Counted from the stretch's first letter, positions 8,019 through 17,364 are shown. The stretch is 64,000 bases of DNA from Streptomyces sp. CB02923 (GCF_001905005.1 NZ_LWKZ01000024.1:1-64000), one strand, 5' to 3'. Notes: generated by a model from the sequence alone, not told the origin. Translations and numbers: made by a program.

Positions 8019-8711
8019 TCAGTCCTTGCGCGCGGCGATCAGCAAAGTGGTCGGGAAGCTGGTTCGGCGAGGGTCGCGCAGTTCCTGGGCGCACGTGAGC
8101 GACAGTCCGGCTCGGGCGAGGTGCTCCGTCCAGCGCTCGGCGTCGAATTCCCACCGGGCGATGGGCTGACGGGTCCGATCGGGCAGGGTCACGTAGTCGC
8201 GACGCGGCAGGCTGTCGGCAGAGGGATACCTGCCTGCACGCCTGGGATGGGGTACGGAGAAGGCGAGGGCACCGCCGGGTCGCAGGCGTACGGCGATGGC
8301 GGGCAACAGTAGCTGGGGAGCGACGAGGCCGATGGCTCCGAAGACCGAGTAGATCGCGTCGAACCGCTCGCGACTGGCTTGCAGGTAGTGGAGGGCGTGA
8401 CCGGCAACGAAGCCGGCGCCGGCCAGTCGCCCGTAGTGCGAGCGTGCACGGCGGACCTGCAGGCCGACCAGATCGACTCCGGTGACGCGGGCGCTGCGGC
8501 GTGCGGCCAGGTAGGCGACGTTATGGCCGGGGCCGCAGCCGAGTTCCAGTACGCGGCGCTGGCATAGATCACTGCCGAGTACCTCGGCGCCGGGGCCGAG
8601 CCCTGGGGCGGTGGCCCATTCCATGCGCGGCGGCGCGGCCAGTGGCGCGGCGGGTCCGGCGGCGGCGCGCTGGAGGGCGTGGGTGTGCCAGGGGGTGGCT
8701 TGGGCGAGCAC
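8019..8711 (-). CDS. Class I SAM-dependent methyltransferase
   Basis: This 230-aa protein shows the class I fold. Motif I is VLELGCGPGHNVAYLA (about residues 53-68), then an acidic residue ending beta-2 (VTGVDL), FDAIYSVFGAIG at motif IV, and LRPGGALAFSVPHP after it. The family includes small-molecule O- and N-methyltransferases and the substrate is unknown. The GTG start abuts the stop of the preceding kinase-like gene with no gap (TAG then GTG), and a GGAGG lies inside that gene's end, so translation is coupled. Confidence 0.85.
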   Translation of the reverse strand: MLAQATPWHTHALQRAAAGPAAPLAAPPRMEWATAPGLGPGAEVLGSDLCQRRVLELGCGPGHNVAYLAARRSARVTGVDLVGLQVRRARSHYGRLAGAGFVAGHALHYLQASRERFDAIYSVFGAIGLVAPQLLLPAIAVRLRPGGALAFSVPHPRRAGRYPSADSLPRRDYVTLPDRTRQPIARWEFDAERWTEHLARAGLSLTCAQELRDPRRTSFPTTLLIAARKD

Positions 8712-9623
8712 CTAGACCTCCAGTAGTTGGAGGACGCCGGTGAGGTGGCGGCGGACGACGTTGATGTAGGCGGGGTCGGCGGCCGGATCGTTGATCCATC
8801 GGATGGACTGCTCCATGAACCACTCGACCGCCCACATCCGGTGCCAGCCCAGCGCCCACTTTTCGGCGGCCAGGCCCCCTCGCTCGGCCAGTGCGTCGGG
8901 GGCGCCGCCCTCGTTGACGTACGACTCGATGAAGTCGCGCAGGCGAGCTGGGTCAGGTGCGTCGAGGGTGCCGTCCCAGCTGGCTAGGTCGAGCAGTCCG
9001 GGGCCGGTGAAGGCGCGGGCGAAGTCCAGCAGCCGCCAGCCGCGTTTCCCGATGTGGAGGCTGGTGGGGTGGAATTCGGAGTGCACCCAGCCGAAGGGCT
9101 CCACCGTGGTGCCCTGGGCACGGGCATCGGCTGCCTGGGCAATCTGGTCGAGTGCGTGCTTGATGTCTTCGGTGTCCTGCCAGCGATCGGCCTTGCGGAG
9201 CTGGTCGAGGTGGTCCAAGGCGCGGCTCGGCAAGGCGCCCAGTGCTTCCGCGTCAAGCATGGACAGTGCGGAGGCGGCCCGGGTGCGGTGGAGGACGACT
9301 GCCGCGGCGGCACCGTCGAGGCTGTCCGCGTCGTGGATGGGGGTGCCGAGGTCCTCCAGGAGCATGCCGAGCCAGCCGCCGATCCTCGCGGAGGCATGGA
9401 TATGGGGCACGGGGATTCCGAGGGTGCGGGCCAGCCGCAGCGCCTGGTCCTCGCTGTCGAAGGGCCTCCTGGCGTACTTGTAGATGGCCGTACTGCCGTC
9501 GGGGAAGGTCAGGCGCTCGACACCCGACATGGACCACACCCGCACCTCATCACGCTTGGGGGCGGGCCGCCCGGTGAGAGTGCAGAGGTCGGCGAGGAGT
9601 TCGGCGTTGAAGTTCTCGTCCAT
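8712..9623 (-). CDS. Aminoglycoside phosphotransferase-fold protein with altered catalytic loop
   Basis: The 303-aa protein has the bilobal APH/choline kinase pattern: FPDGSTAIYKYARR carries the ATP-site lysine, and a catalytic loop and LLDFARAF (metal-binding Asp) follow. The loop reads WVHSEFHPTSLHI where APH enzymes have H-G-D-x-x-x-x-N. The catalytic Asp is thus Glu and the Asn is Ser. That makes it either a divergent kinase or a binding protein. The ATG at 9623 is chosen because the frame upstream of it has no kinase similarity and GGGAGC precedes it. It sits between the 249-aa gene and the methyltransferase in one operon. Confidence 0.75.
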   Translation of the reverse strand: MDENFNAELLADLCTLTGRPAPKRDEVRVWSMSGVERLTFPDGSTAIYKYARRPFDSEDQALRLARTLGIPVPHIHASARIGGWLGMLLEDLGTPIHDADSLDGAAAAVVLHRTRAASALSMLDAEALGALPSRALDHLDQLRKADRWQDTEDIKHALDQIAQAADARAQGTTVEPFGWVHSEFHPTSLHIGKRGWRLLDFARAFTGPGLLDLASWDGTLDAPDPARLRDFIESYVNEGGAPDALAERGGLAAEKWALGWHRMWAVEWFMEQSIRWINDPAADPAYINVVRRHLTGVLQLLEV

Positions 9624-9700
9624 GCGTGGGGGCTCCCTTGCGGTGTGGTGGCGTCCGGGGCGGGCGAGTGGGGCCGGCCCGCCCCGGAGCCTGCTGGGTG

Positions 9701-10450
9701 TTACGCGGCTCGGATCACGCGGTGGGCGTAGACCTGCTCGATCCAGCCGGCCTTGAAGGCGGCCAGGTCTTCGCGGAAGGTGGCCATCGACGCACCGTAG
9801 GGCGCGATGACGCCGCCGGACTGGTCCGGCACGGACTGGCAGCCGTGCACGAGCCGTCCGCCCAGGGCGGCGTGAGCCTTGATGGACTCGATGCGGCGGT
9901 GTTCGTTGAACCAGCCGCCGTGGTAGACCTCGTCGAGCGTGCTGCCCATCTCGTCGTCCAGGTCGAAGACGACGGAGGTGGCGGCGGGGAAGAACCAGCA
10001 CGGTCCGACGTTGGAGATGTGTCCGTCCAGCTCCACCTTGTTGAGGGCCATCAGCGTCGCCGCCTGCCTCAGCATCCCCAGATGCTCGGCGGTGATCTTC
10101 GGCAGGCCGAGCCCGTCGAGGTGCTCGTCGCGGAACAGGTACGCGTACACCTCGTACGCGGTGGCCAGGACACGGCCCGCGTCGGAGGTGGACGCGCTGT
10201 GGGCCTTGATGAAGTCCAGCGCAAGCTGCTCGACCGCACTTTCCGTGGTCTCGTTCGCTTCCAGAAGCTGGGACTTGACCAGCTCCCAGCCGGCGATGAG
10301 CCATGTGCTGGACTCGAAGCGGAAGAAGTACTCGGCCGGGTCGATGGTGATGCGCCGGCCGTGGACCTGAATGCCTGGCAGGCGGCTCCAGCGCGGATCG
10401 AACGCCTCGGGGAGTTCGACCGTGATGGTCGTCGTGTCGATGGTGGTCAC
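9701..10450 (-). CDS. 249-aa protein of unknown function
   Basis: A GTG at 10450 with GGAG eight bases upstream opens a 249-aa soluble protein (MTTIDTTTITVELPEAFDPRW). It has aromatic-rich segments (PAEYFFRFESSTWLIAGWE, GPCWFFPAATSVVFDLDDEMGS) and no membrane or signal sequence. No family was recognised. It heads the leftward operon with the kinase-fold protein, the methyltransferase and the HAD protein, and is divergent from the XRE regulator across 222 bases. The first gene of such a unit often defines its substrate, so it is the most informative one to characterise. Confidence 0.7.
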   Translation of the reverse strand: MTTIDTTTITVELPEAFDPRWSRLPGIQVHGRRITIDPAEYFFRFESSTWLIAGWELVKSQLLEANETTESAVEQLALDFIKAHSASTSDAGRVLATAYEVYAYLFRDEHLDGLGLPKITAEHLGMLRQAATLMALNKVELDGHISNVGPCWFFPAATSVVFDLDDEMGSTLDEVYHGGWFNEHRRIESIKAHAALGGRLVHGCQSVPDQSGGVIAPYGASMATFREDLAAFKAGWIEQVYAHRVIRAA

Positions 10451-10672
10451 CGGTGTCTCCGTCTCTGATCGGCCGGGGCCGGGCACAGGAATGCCCGAGC
10501 CGGATCGGCGCGTACGGAACTGTGGGGTGCCGCCCGGACAAGCGGGGAGCCTGGACCGGTCGAGCCGTTCCGGGCGGCTGCTGATAAGTGAACCTGCCGT
10601 CACGCACAGTGGGTACGGTGGAGGAAAGGCCAAGCGGTATACGCGGTTTACAGCCTCGGATCGGGGAAGGTC

Positions 10673-12028
10673 GTGGCGGCACTCAACCAGCCCAACGTCC
10701 GTCTGCGCGAAGCCATCGCCGCGTCCGGCCATACCTATGAAGCGCTGGCGAGGGGCGTACGCCGGGTAGCGGCGGAGAACGGCGAGATCATCCACACCAA
10801 CAAGTCGGCCGTATCCCACTGGGTGAAGGGCACGCGGAAGCCGTCCGGACGGACCGGGCAGTACCTGGCCGAAGCACTCTCCCGTCGCGCCGCCCGCACC
10901 ATCACCCTCGCCGAGATCGGCCTGCGCGATCCGGAGACCGCCATCGCGGAGGACTCCGACCCCGTCATCACCGCCACTGACCTGGGCCGGGCCGACGTCG
11001 AACGACGCCGCTTCCTGGCCGTGGCCGCCTTCACCACGGCAGGCGTCGCCATGCCGCTGGCGTACGACCAGGAAGCCACCTCCCGCCTCCTGCGCGCCCG
11101 CACCCGAAGATCGCTGGTCGGGGCGGAGGACATCGAGGTTGTCCGCCAGATCACAGCCGCCTTCAGCGCGGCCGACGAGCGACTGGGTGGTGGTCACGGC
11201 CTGACCACCGTCACCGCCTACCTCGCCGACACCGCCGCCCCTGTTCTCCGGGCCCGCTTCACTTCCGACGCTTTACGCCGCAACGCTTTCGGCGCCGTCG
11301 CCGAACTGGCCTACCTCGCGGGCTGGAAGCATCACGACCTCGGCCAAGAGGGCGCCGCCCAGCGCTACTACCAGGTCGGGTACCAGCTCGCCTGCGAGGC
11401 CGACCCGCACGGCCACGCCGCCTGGATGATGCGCGCCCTCGCCCACCAGGCCCTCAGCCTCAAGCAGCCCCACCACTGCGTCGACCTCGTCGAAGGCGCC
11501 CTGTCCCGCGGACTCGGCCACATCGACAGCCAGACCGAGGCCCTGCTCCACATCACCCACGCACGCGCCTTCGCCGCCACCGACGAGCATTCCGCGGCAG
11601 CCCGCGCCCTGCTCGCCGCCGAGGACGCCCTGCTCCGGGAAGACGGCCCTCAGCCCAGCTTCTCCCTCGTCAGCGGCCCGGCCGCCGGCACCGTGGCCAG
11701 CCACACCGCCCGCACGCTCACCGACCTCGCCGATCACGTCGGCACCGAGCAGCAGCACCGCGACGCCCTGGTTCGCTGGGACCCCAAGAAGTACAAGCGC
11801 GTCCACGCCCTCACCCACGCCGACCTAGGCGACAGCCTCGCCGCACAAGCTCGCGCCGACGAAGCGGTCGCAGCCTGGACACAAGCCCTCACCCTGATGG
11901 AAGGCGTGACCTCAGACCGCACCCGCAAAGCGATCACCTCCATCCGATCGACACTCGCGGTCTACCAACGGCGCAAAGTGCCCGGCGCCATCGAACTCGC
12001 CCGCCGCGCCCGAGAAGCGCTGTCCTAA
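10673..12028 (+). CDS. XRE-type regulator with C-terminal TPR-like helical domain
   Basis: The 451-aa protein starts at a GTG behind GGGGAAGG. Residues 8-65 form an XRE helix-turn-helix (TYEALARGV, then NKSAVSHWVKGTRKPSG as recognition helix and wing). RRRFLAVAAFTTAGVA (about 111-126) mimics a twin-arginine motif but is typical of the linker in this large Streptomyces regulator family. The remaining residues are alpha-helical TPR-like repeats (AAQRYYQVGYQLACEAD, HAARAFAATDEHSAAARALLAAED). Such regulators usually control a neighbouring divergent operon, here the 249-aa/kinase/methyltransferase/HAD unit. The Nudix gene follows after 40 bases and is probably co-transcribed. Confidence 0.85.
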   Translation: MAALNQPNVRLREAIAASGHTYEALARGVRRVAAENGEIIHTNKSAVSHWVKGTRKPSGRTGQYLAEALSRRAARTITLAEIGLRDPETAIAEDSDPVITATDLGRADVERRRFLAVAAFTTAGVAMPLAYDQEATSRLLRARTRRSLVGAEDIEVVRQITAAFSAADERLGGGHGLTTVTAYLADTAAPVLRARFTSDALRRNAFGAVAELAYLAGWKHHDLGQEGAAQRYYQVGYQLACEADPHGHAAWMMRALAHQALSLKQPHHCVDLVEGALSRGLGHIDSQTEALLHITHARAFAATDEHSAAARALLAAEDALLREDGPQPSFSLVSGPAAGTVASHTARTLTDLADHVGTEQQHRDALVRWDPKKYKRVHALTHADLGDSLAAQARADEAVAAWTQALTLMEGVTSDRTRKAITSIRSTLAVYQRRKVPGAIELARRAREALS

Positions 12029-12068
12029 CATTCCGATCAACCCGGCCGACGAAGGGACCAGGACCGCC

Positions 12069-12569
12069 ATGGCTCAGCCAAAGACCGACGACCAGCCCAA
12101 AGCCCTCAAGCCCGCCCTCGACTCCATGACCCTCCTGGTCGCCGCCGTCATCGTCCACGACCAGGCCACCCACCGCGTCGTCCTCCTCCAGCGCAGCCAG
12201 AACGCCAAGTTCGCCCAAGGCATGTGGGACCTCCCCGTCGGCAAGAGCGAACCCGGCGAGCCCATCACCGAGACCGCGGTGCGCGAGCTGTACGAGGAGA
12301 CGGGCCTGACCGTGAAGCCCGAGTCGTTGAAGGTCGCCCACATCATCCACGGCGCCTGGGGCGTCGAAGCCCCCAACGGCTTCCTCACCGTCGTTTTTGC
12401 CGCGCACGAATGGACCGGCGAACCCGAAAACCGCGAACCCCACAAGCACGCCCAAGTCCGGTGGGTCGACGCCGACGCCGTCCCCGAGGAGTTCGTCGAA
12501 ACGACCGCAAGTGCCCTTGACCGGTACCTGACTGGTGGATCTCAGGTATCGCTGGATGGCTGGAAGTAG
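12069..12569 (+). CDS. Nudix hydrolase
   Basis: The 166-aa protein carries the full Nudix box GKSEPGEPITETAVRELYEETGL (G-x5-E-x7-R-E-x-x-E-E-x-G), including all metal-binding glutamates. Upstream is VVLLQRSQNAKFAQGMWDLPVG, as in MutT/IPP-isomerase-like members. It hydrolyses a nucleoside diphosphate linked to another group; the exact substrate cannot be predicted. It follows the XRE regulator in the same direction and faces a decayed insertion sequence downstream. Confidence 0.88.
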   Translation: MAQPKTDDQPKALKPALDSMTLLVAAVIVHDQATHRVVLLQRSQNAKFAQGMWDLPVGKSEPGEPITETAVRELYEETGLTVKPESLKVAHIIHGAWGVEAPNGFLTVVFAAHEWTGEPENREPHKHAQVRWVDADAVPEEFVETTASALDRYLTGGSQVSLDGWK

Positions 12570-12624
12570 GCAGTCCCGTCCGCCTTACTGAAGCCGCTAC
12601 TAGCGGTATCCCGTATGGGGTTCG

Positions 12625-13436
12625 GGTTATCCCGTGAGGGCCATGTTGTCCAGGCGGGCGATGCCGCGCGTGGCGTGGTGGACGCCGTTGCCCTTGAGCC
12701 GGCAGTCCCGCAAGACTTTCCAGTTCTTCAGGCGGGACAGGGCGTGTTCGACGCGTGCCCGAGCACGACGGCGGACAGCCTCCTCAGCCTCTTGCTGCGG
12801 GCTGAGATGATCCTGGCCTCGTTGTCTGCGGTGCGGGATCAGCAGCCCGGTGCCCTGGCAGCCGCCGTCGGCGAGGGTGGGAACACCACGGCACGCCCGC
12901 TCGGCGCCGGACTCGGTGAAAGCCCGGCAGTCGTTGCGATTACCAGGCAGCGGATCGCCGACGGCTACCACCAGGCGGCTGTTGGCGCCGGTGACGACCT
13001 GCAGATTCGTCGAGTACCGATAGTTCTTGCCCGAGGCCGCGACAGTGCGGTCCAGGGTCGGGACCGGCGTTCCGTCGACGATGCGGGCGGTGTCCTCGCG
13101 TTTACGGCGGGCCGGCGAGAGCGCCAGCAGCGGTGCGAGGTGGTCCAAAATCCGGTCCGCGGCCGACTTCGAGATCCCGAACAACGGCGCGACCCGCCTG
13201 AGCGTCAGGTTCGTCCGCCAGTAGGCCGCCACCAGCAGCACCCGGTCCTACAACGGCAATCGCCACGGCCGGCCCGCTGAACGTCACCACCACGCCGCCG
13301 CACCAACGCAACCAGCCGGTCGAACGGCACCGGGCTCAACCCGACGAACGGCTCGATCCATTTCGGATCATCAGCTGACATCACCCCGCCCATGATCAGA
13401 CAGCGCTCCACCCACCACATCAGTTACGGGACAACC
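12625..13436. mobile_element. Decayed IS5-type insertion sequence
   Basis: GGTTATCCCGTGA (12625-12637) and the reverse complement of 13424-13436 (GGTTGTCCCGTAA) match at 11 of 13 positions and form the terminal inverted repeats of an element of about 812 bp. One transposase pseudogene fills it on the minus strand. No clear target duplication is seen. Confidence 0.72.
12627..13381 (-). pseudogene. IS5-family transposase, frameshifted with an internal stop
   Basis: The N-terminal part starts MSADDPKWIEPFVGLSPVPFDRLVAL. An indel near 13290 changes the frame, and the correct frame then hits a TAG at about 13250 in the context WRLPL-stop-DRVLLVAAYWRTN. The catalytic half is intact: IVDGTPVP (first Asp), LADGGCQG (second Asp) and RVEHALSRLKNW (Glu). 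With both a shift and a stop the protein is unlikely to be active, unless a fragment starting after the stop is made. Confidence 0.8.
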
Positions 13437-13588
13437 TTTACCCGGGAAAAACTCTGGGACACCGGTCCGCGACCCCGGCTCCGAGCCCCGGCGCGTCCGG
13501 ACGGCCCGTTATGGGCGGCGCCGGTGCATGGCGGCCCGTACGGTGGAGAGGCGCTCCCTGATCACCTTTCCCCCGACGGAGGGCCCCG

Positions 13589-15967
13589 ATGGAGTCGCCG
13601 ACCCCGCTCACCGAGAGCGACCTGCTCGACCTCGACGCCCACTGGCGGGCACTGAACTACCTCGCCGCCGGCCAGATCTACCTGACCGGCAACCCGCTGC
13701 TCACCGAGGAACTGCGCCCCGAGCACATCAAGCCGCGGCTGCTCGGCCACTGGGGCACCTGTCCCGGCCTGAACCTCGTGTACACCCACGTCAACCGGGT
13801 CATCAGCGCCCACGGGCAGGAAGCGGTGTGCGTGTGGGGGCCGGGGCACGGCGGGCCGTCGGTGTTCGCCGGGGCCTGGCTGGAGGGGACGTACGGGGAG
13901 CTGAACCCGGACGTCGGGCGGGACGCGGCCGGGATGGCCCGGCTGTTCGGGCAGTTCTCGTTCCCCGGCGGGGTGCCCAGCCACGCGGCGCCGGACGTGC
14001 CGGGCTCGTTCCACGAGGGCGGCGAGCTGGGCTACTCCCTCGCGCACGCGTACGGCGCCGCGCTGGACAACCCGGACCTGCTGGTGGCGTGCGTGATCGG
14101 CGACGGCGAGGCGGAGACCGGGCCGCTGGCCGCCTCCTGGCACGCGAACAAGTTCCTGGACCCGGCGCACGACGGCGCCGTGCTGCCGATCCTGCACCTG
14201 AACGGTTACAAGATCGCCAACCCGACGGTCCTCGCCCGGCTGGACGAGGACGAGCTGGACGCGCTGCTGCGCGGCTACGGGCACGAGCCGCTGTACGTCA
14301 CCGGCTCCGACCCCGCGCAGGTCCACCGGGACATGGCCGCCGCCATGGACACCGCGCTGCTCCGCATCCACGACGCCCAGCGCACCGCCCGCGGCGACGG
14401 CGAGCGGGCCCGCCCCCGCTGGCCGATGATCGTGCTGCGCACCCCCAAGGGCTGGACCGGCCCCGCCGAGGTGGACGGCGCGCCCGTGGAGGGCACCTGG
14501 CGCGCCCACCAGGTCCCGCTGTCCGGCGTCCGGGACAACCCGGACCACCTGCGCCAGTTGGAGGGCTGGCTGCGGTCGTACGCGCCGGGCGAGCTGTTCG
14601 ACGGCGAGGGCCGGCCTCTGGACCGGGTGCTGGCCTGCGTGCCGCGCGGCGACCGGCGGCTCGGCGCCTCCCCGCACGCCAACGGCGGCCGCCTCGTCCG
14701 TACGCTGCCGCTGCCCGAGCCCGAGAAGTACGCGGTGCCCGTCGACAAGCCCGGCACCCGGATGCACGAGCCGACCCGTATCCTCGGCGGCCTGCTGCGC
14801 GACCTGATGGAGCGGACCGCCGGCCGCCGCGACTTCCGGCTGTTCGGGCCGGACGAGACGGCCTCCAACCGGCTCCAGGACGTGTACGCCGCCACCGACA
14901 AGGCGTGGCAGGCCAGGACCGAGCCCACCGACGAGCACCTGGGGCGGCACGGGCGGGTGATGGAGGTGCTCTCGGAGCATCTGTGCCAGGGGTGGCTGGA
15001 GGGCTACGTGCTCTCCGGGCGGCACGGCCTGTTCTCCTCGTACGAGGCGTTCGCGCACATCGTGTCGAGCATGGCCTCCCAGCACGTCAAGTGGCTCCAG
15101 TCGGCCCGCGACGTCCCCTGGCGGGCGCCCGTGGCGGGCCTGAACTACCTGCTGACCTCGCACGTCTGGCGCCAGGACCACAACGGCTTCTCGCACCAGG
15201 ACCCCGGCTTCGTCGACCACATCCTCAACAAGGACCCGCACACAGTACGGGTCTACCTGCCGCCGGACACCAACAGCCTGCTGTGCGTGGCCGACCATGT
15301 GCTGCGCACCCGGGACGTGGTCAACGTGGTGGTCGCGGGCAAGCAGCCGTGCTTCGACTGGCTGGACATCGAGCAGGCGCGGGCGCACTGCGCGCGCGGC
15401 GCGGGCATCTGGGAGTGGGCGGGCACCGAGCAGCCCGGCAGCCGGCCCGAGGTGGTGCTCGCCTGCGCCGGTGACGTGCCGACGCAGGAAACGCTGGCCG
15501 CCGCGTCCCTGCTGCGCACCCACCTGCCGACCCTGTCGGTACGGGTCGTCAACGTCGTCGACATGACGCGGCTGCAGCCCAACGAGGAGCATCCGCACGG
15601 CATGACGGAGCGGGAGTTCGAGGCGCTGCTGCCGCGCGACGTGCCGGTGGTCTTCGCGTACCACGGCTACCCGTGGCTGGTGCACCGGCTCACCTACCGC
15701 CGGGCCGTCCACCCCAACCTGCACGTACGCGGCTACAAGGAGATGGGCACCACGACCACGCCGTTCGACATGGTGGTCACCAACGACCTGGACCGCTACC
15801 GGCTGGTGATGGACGTCATCGACCGGGTGCCGGGGCTGGCCGTGCGGGCCGCCGGGGTGCGGCAGGCGATGGCGGACGTACGGCAGCGTCACCACCGCTG
15901 GATCCGCGAGCACGGCACGGACCTGCCGGAGGTCGAGGAGTGGAGCTGGCCGGGCACCGGGCGGTGA
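13589..15967 (+). CDS. xfp: Xylulose-5-phosphate/fructose-6-phosphate phosphoketolase
   Basis: This 792-aa enzyme cleaves xylulose 5-phosphate (and often fructose 6-phosphate) with phosphate to acetyl phosphate plus a shortened sugar phosphate, using thiamine diphosphate. Diagnostic segments are RLLGHWGTCPGLNLVYTHVNRVI, GPGHGGPS, the TPP-binding GDGEAETGPLA and HQDPGFVDHILNK. Length is normal for the family (about 790-825). A GGAGGG site precedes the ATG. It stands alone, just right of the IS remnant, and a hairpin follows. In actinomycetes the enzyme gives a carbon-saving route to acetyl-CoA. Confidence 0.95.
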   Translation: MESPTPLTESDLLDLDAHWRALNYLAAGQIYLTGNPLLTEELRPEHIKPRLLGHWGTCPGLNLVYTHVNRVISAHGQEAVCVWGPGHGGPSVFAGAWLEGTYGELNPDVGRDAAGMARLFGQFSFPGGVPSHAAPDVPGSFHEGGELGYSLAHAYGAALDNPDLLVACVIGDGEAETGPLAASWHANKFLDPAHDGAVLPILHLNGYKIANPTVLARLDEDELDALLRGYGHEPLYVTGSDPAQVHRDMAAAMDTALLRIHDAQRTARGDGERARPRWPMIVLRTPKGWTGPAEVDGAPVEGTWRAHQVPLSGVRDNPDHLRQLEGWLRSYAPGELFDGEGRPLDRVLACVPRGDRRLGASPHANGGRLVRTLPLPEPEKYAVPVDKPGTRMHEPTRILGGLLRDLMERTAGRRDFRLFGPDETASNRLQDVYAATDKAWQARTEPTDEHLGRHGRVMEVLSEHLCQGWLEGYVLSGRHGLFSSYEAFAHIVSSMASQHVKWLQSARDVPWRAPVAGLNYLLTSHVWRQDHNGFSHQDPGFVDHILNKDPHTVRVYLPPDTNSLLCVADHVLRTRDVVNVVVAGKQPCFDWLDIEQARAHCARGAGIWEWAGTEQPGSRPEVVLACAGDVPTQETLAAASLLRTHLPTLSVRVVNVVDMTRLQPNEEHPHGMTEREFEALLPRDVPVVFAYHGYPWLVHRLTYRRAVHPNLHVRGYKEMGTTTTPFDMVVTNDLDRYRLVMDVIDRVPGLAVRAAGVRQAMADVRQRHHRWIREHGTDLPEVEEWSWPGTGR

Positions 15968-15973
15968 CGGCGG

Positions 15974-16009
15974 CGGGTCCGGGGGCCGGTCGCCCGGCCC
16001 GCCCCCGGG
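15974..16009. terminator. GC-rich hairpin between convergent genes
   Basis: TCCGGGGG-CCGG pairs with CCGG-CCCG-CCCCCGGGA around TCGC, with a small bulge. It lies between the phosphoketolase stop and the convergent MFS stop, and so could serve both. Confidence 0.5.
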
Positions 16010-16016
16010 AGCGCCG

Positions 16017-17294
16017 TCAGGGCTGCGGGTCGCGGGCGTCGTAGCGGGCGAAGTCGCGCCGCCACAGGGCCAGGAGCAGGACCGTCACGACGCAGGCGAG
16101 TCCCCCGCCGACGACCGCCACGGCCGGTGAGGCGAGGTCGGCCGCCGATCCGGCCAGGAAGTCGCCGAGCCGGGGGCCGCCCGCGACCACGACGATGAAC
16201 ACGCCCTGGAGGCGGCCGCGCATCCGGTCCGGCGCGGCGGCCTGCAGCATGGTGCCGCGGAAGACCATCGAGACGGTGTCCGCGCACCCGGCGACGGCGA
16301 GGAAGAACAGGCCGAGCCACAGGTGGCGGGTCAGGCCGAAGCAGGCGACGGCCGCTCCCCAGGCGGCGACCGAGACGAGGATCGCCAGGCCCTGGCGTCG
16401 GACGGAGCCGAGCCACCCGGAGAACAGCGCGCCGAGCACGGCGCCGACCGCGGGCGCCGCGACGAGCAGCCCCACCGTCTTCGCGTCGCCGCCGAACCAG
16501 AGCACGGCGACGGCCGGGAACAGCGCGCGGGGCTGCGCCAGCACCATGGCCGCCAGGTCGGCGAAGAAGGTCATCCGCAGGTTGGGGCGGGTGGCCAGGA
16601 AGCGCAGCCCTTCCAGGACCGAGGGGCGGCGCGGCGCGTCCCCGCCGCCGTGGTCGGGGCGCATGGCGGGCAGCCGCCACATGGCGTAGAGCGCGGCCGT
16701 GAAGCAGCCGACATCGATCAGGTACGCGGCCTGGTAGCCCCACAGGCCGACGAAGACGCCGCCGAGCATCGGGCCGCCCATCATCCCGAGGTTGCTGGTG
16801 AGCGAGCTGAGGGCGTTGGCGGCGGGCAGCTGCGCGGGCGGCAGGAGGCGCGGGATCATCGACGAGCGGGCGGGCGCGTTCATCGCGAAGCAGACCGCCT
16901 GGAGGGCGACGACCGTGTAGAGGATCCAGACCTGCCGTACGTCCAGGAGCGCGGCGGCGGCGAGGGCGACGGAGAGGACGGTGGCGCCCACCGCGCTGTA
17001 CAGGCCGAGTTTGCGGCGGTCGACGGTGTCGGCGATGACGCCGCCGTACAGTCCGAAGACGACCAGCGGGACCAGGGAGCACAGGCCGACCGCGCCGACG
17101 GCGAAGGTGGAGCCGGTGAGGGCGTACACCTGGAGGGAGACGGCCAGGGCGGTCATCTGCTGGCCGACCCAGGAGACGGTGTTGCCGAACCACAGGCGTC
17201 GGTAGTCCGCGGAGGTGCGCAGCGGGGTGATGTCGGCGAAGAGGCGGGTGTACAGCGGAGGTCGGGGCTTGGGGTCGGATATGGCAGGAGGCAC
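16017..17294 (-). CDS. MFS transporter, enterobactin-exporter-like
   Basis: The protein of about 425 residues has twelve predicted membrane helices and the MFS motif A variant GGVIADTVDRRKLGL between helices 2 and 3. The opening TSADYRRLWFGNTVSWVGQQMT is typical of the EntS/MFS_3 group, exporters of siderophores and drugs. The start is uncertain: the GTG at 17294 (VPPAISDPKPRPPLYTRLF) is chosen over an in-frame GTG at 17327 because the extra residues look non-native, but neither has a good ribosome site. It is divergent from nothing and lies in line with the amidohydrolase/GS pair to its right. Confidence 0.83.
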   Translation of the reverse strand: MPPAISDPKPRPPLYTRLFADITPLRTSADYRRLWFGNTVSWVGQQMTALAVSLQVYALTGSTFAVGAVGLCSLVPLVVFGLYGGVIADTVDRRKLGLYSAVGATVLSVALAAAALLDVRQVWILYTVVALQAVCFAMNAPARSSMIPRLLPPAQLPAANALSSLTSNLGMMGGPMLGGVFVGLWGYQAAYLIDVGCFTAALYAMWRLPAMRPDHGGGDAPRRPSVLEGLRFLATRPNLRMTFFADLAAMVLAQPRALFPAVAVLWFGGDAKTVGLLVAAPAVGAVLGALFSGWLGSVRRQGLAILVSVAAWGAAVACFGLTRHLWLGLFFLAVAGCADTVSMVFRGTMLQAAAPDRMRGRLQGVFIVVVAGGPRLGDFLAGSAADLASPAVAVVGGGLACVVTVLLLALWRRDFARYDARDPQP

Positions 17295-17364
17295 GGGGCA
17301 GTAAAGCACGATCCGTGGTGGTGACACTTAACTGGGTGGCCTGATCATGACACCGGCCGTACGG

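Noticed and set aside
10660..12028. XRE regulator as a Tat-exported protein because of RRRFLAVAAF
   Set aside because: The motif is internal (about residue 111), follows a DNA-binding domain and is common in this cytoplasmic regulator family.
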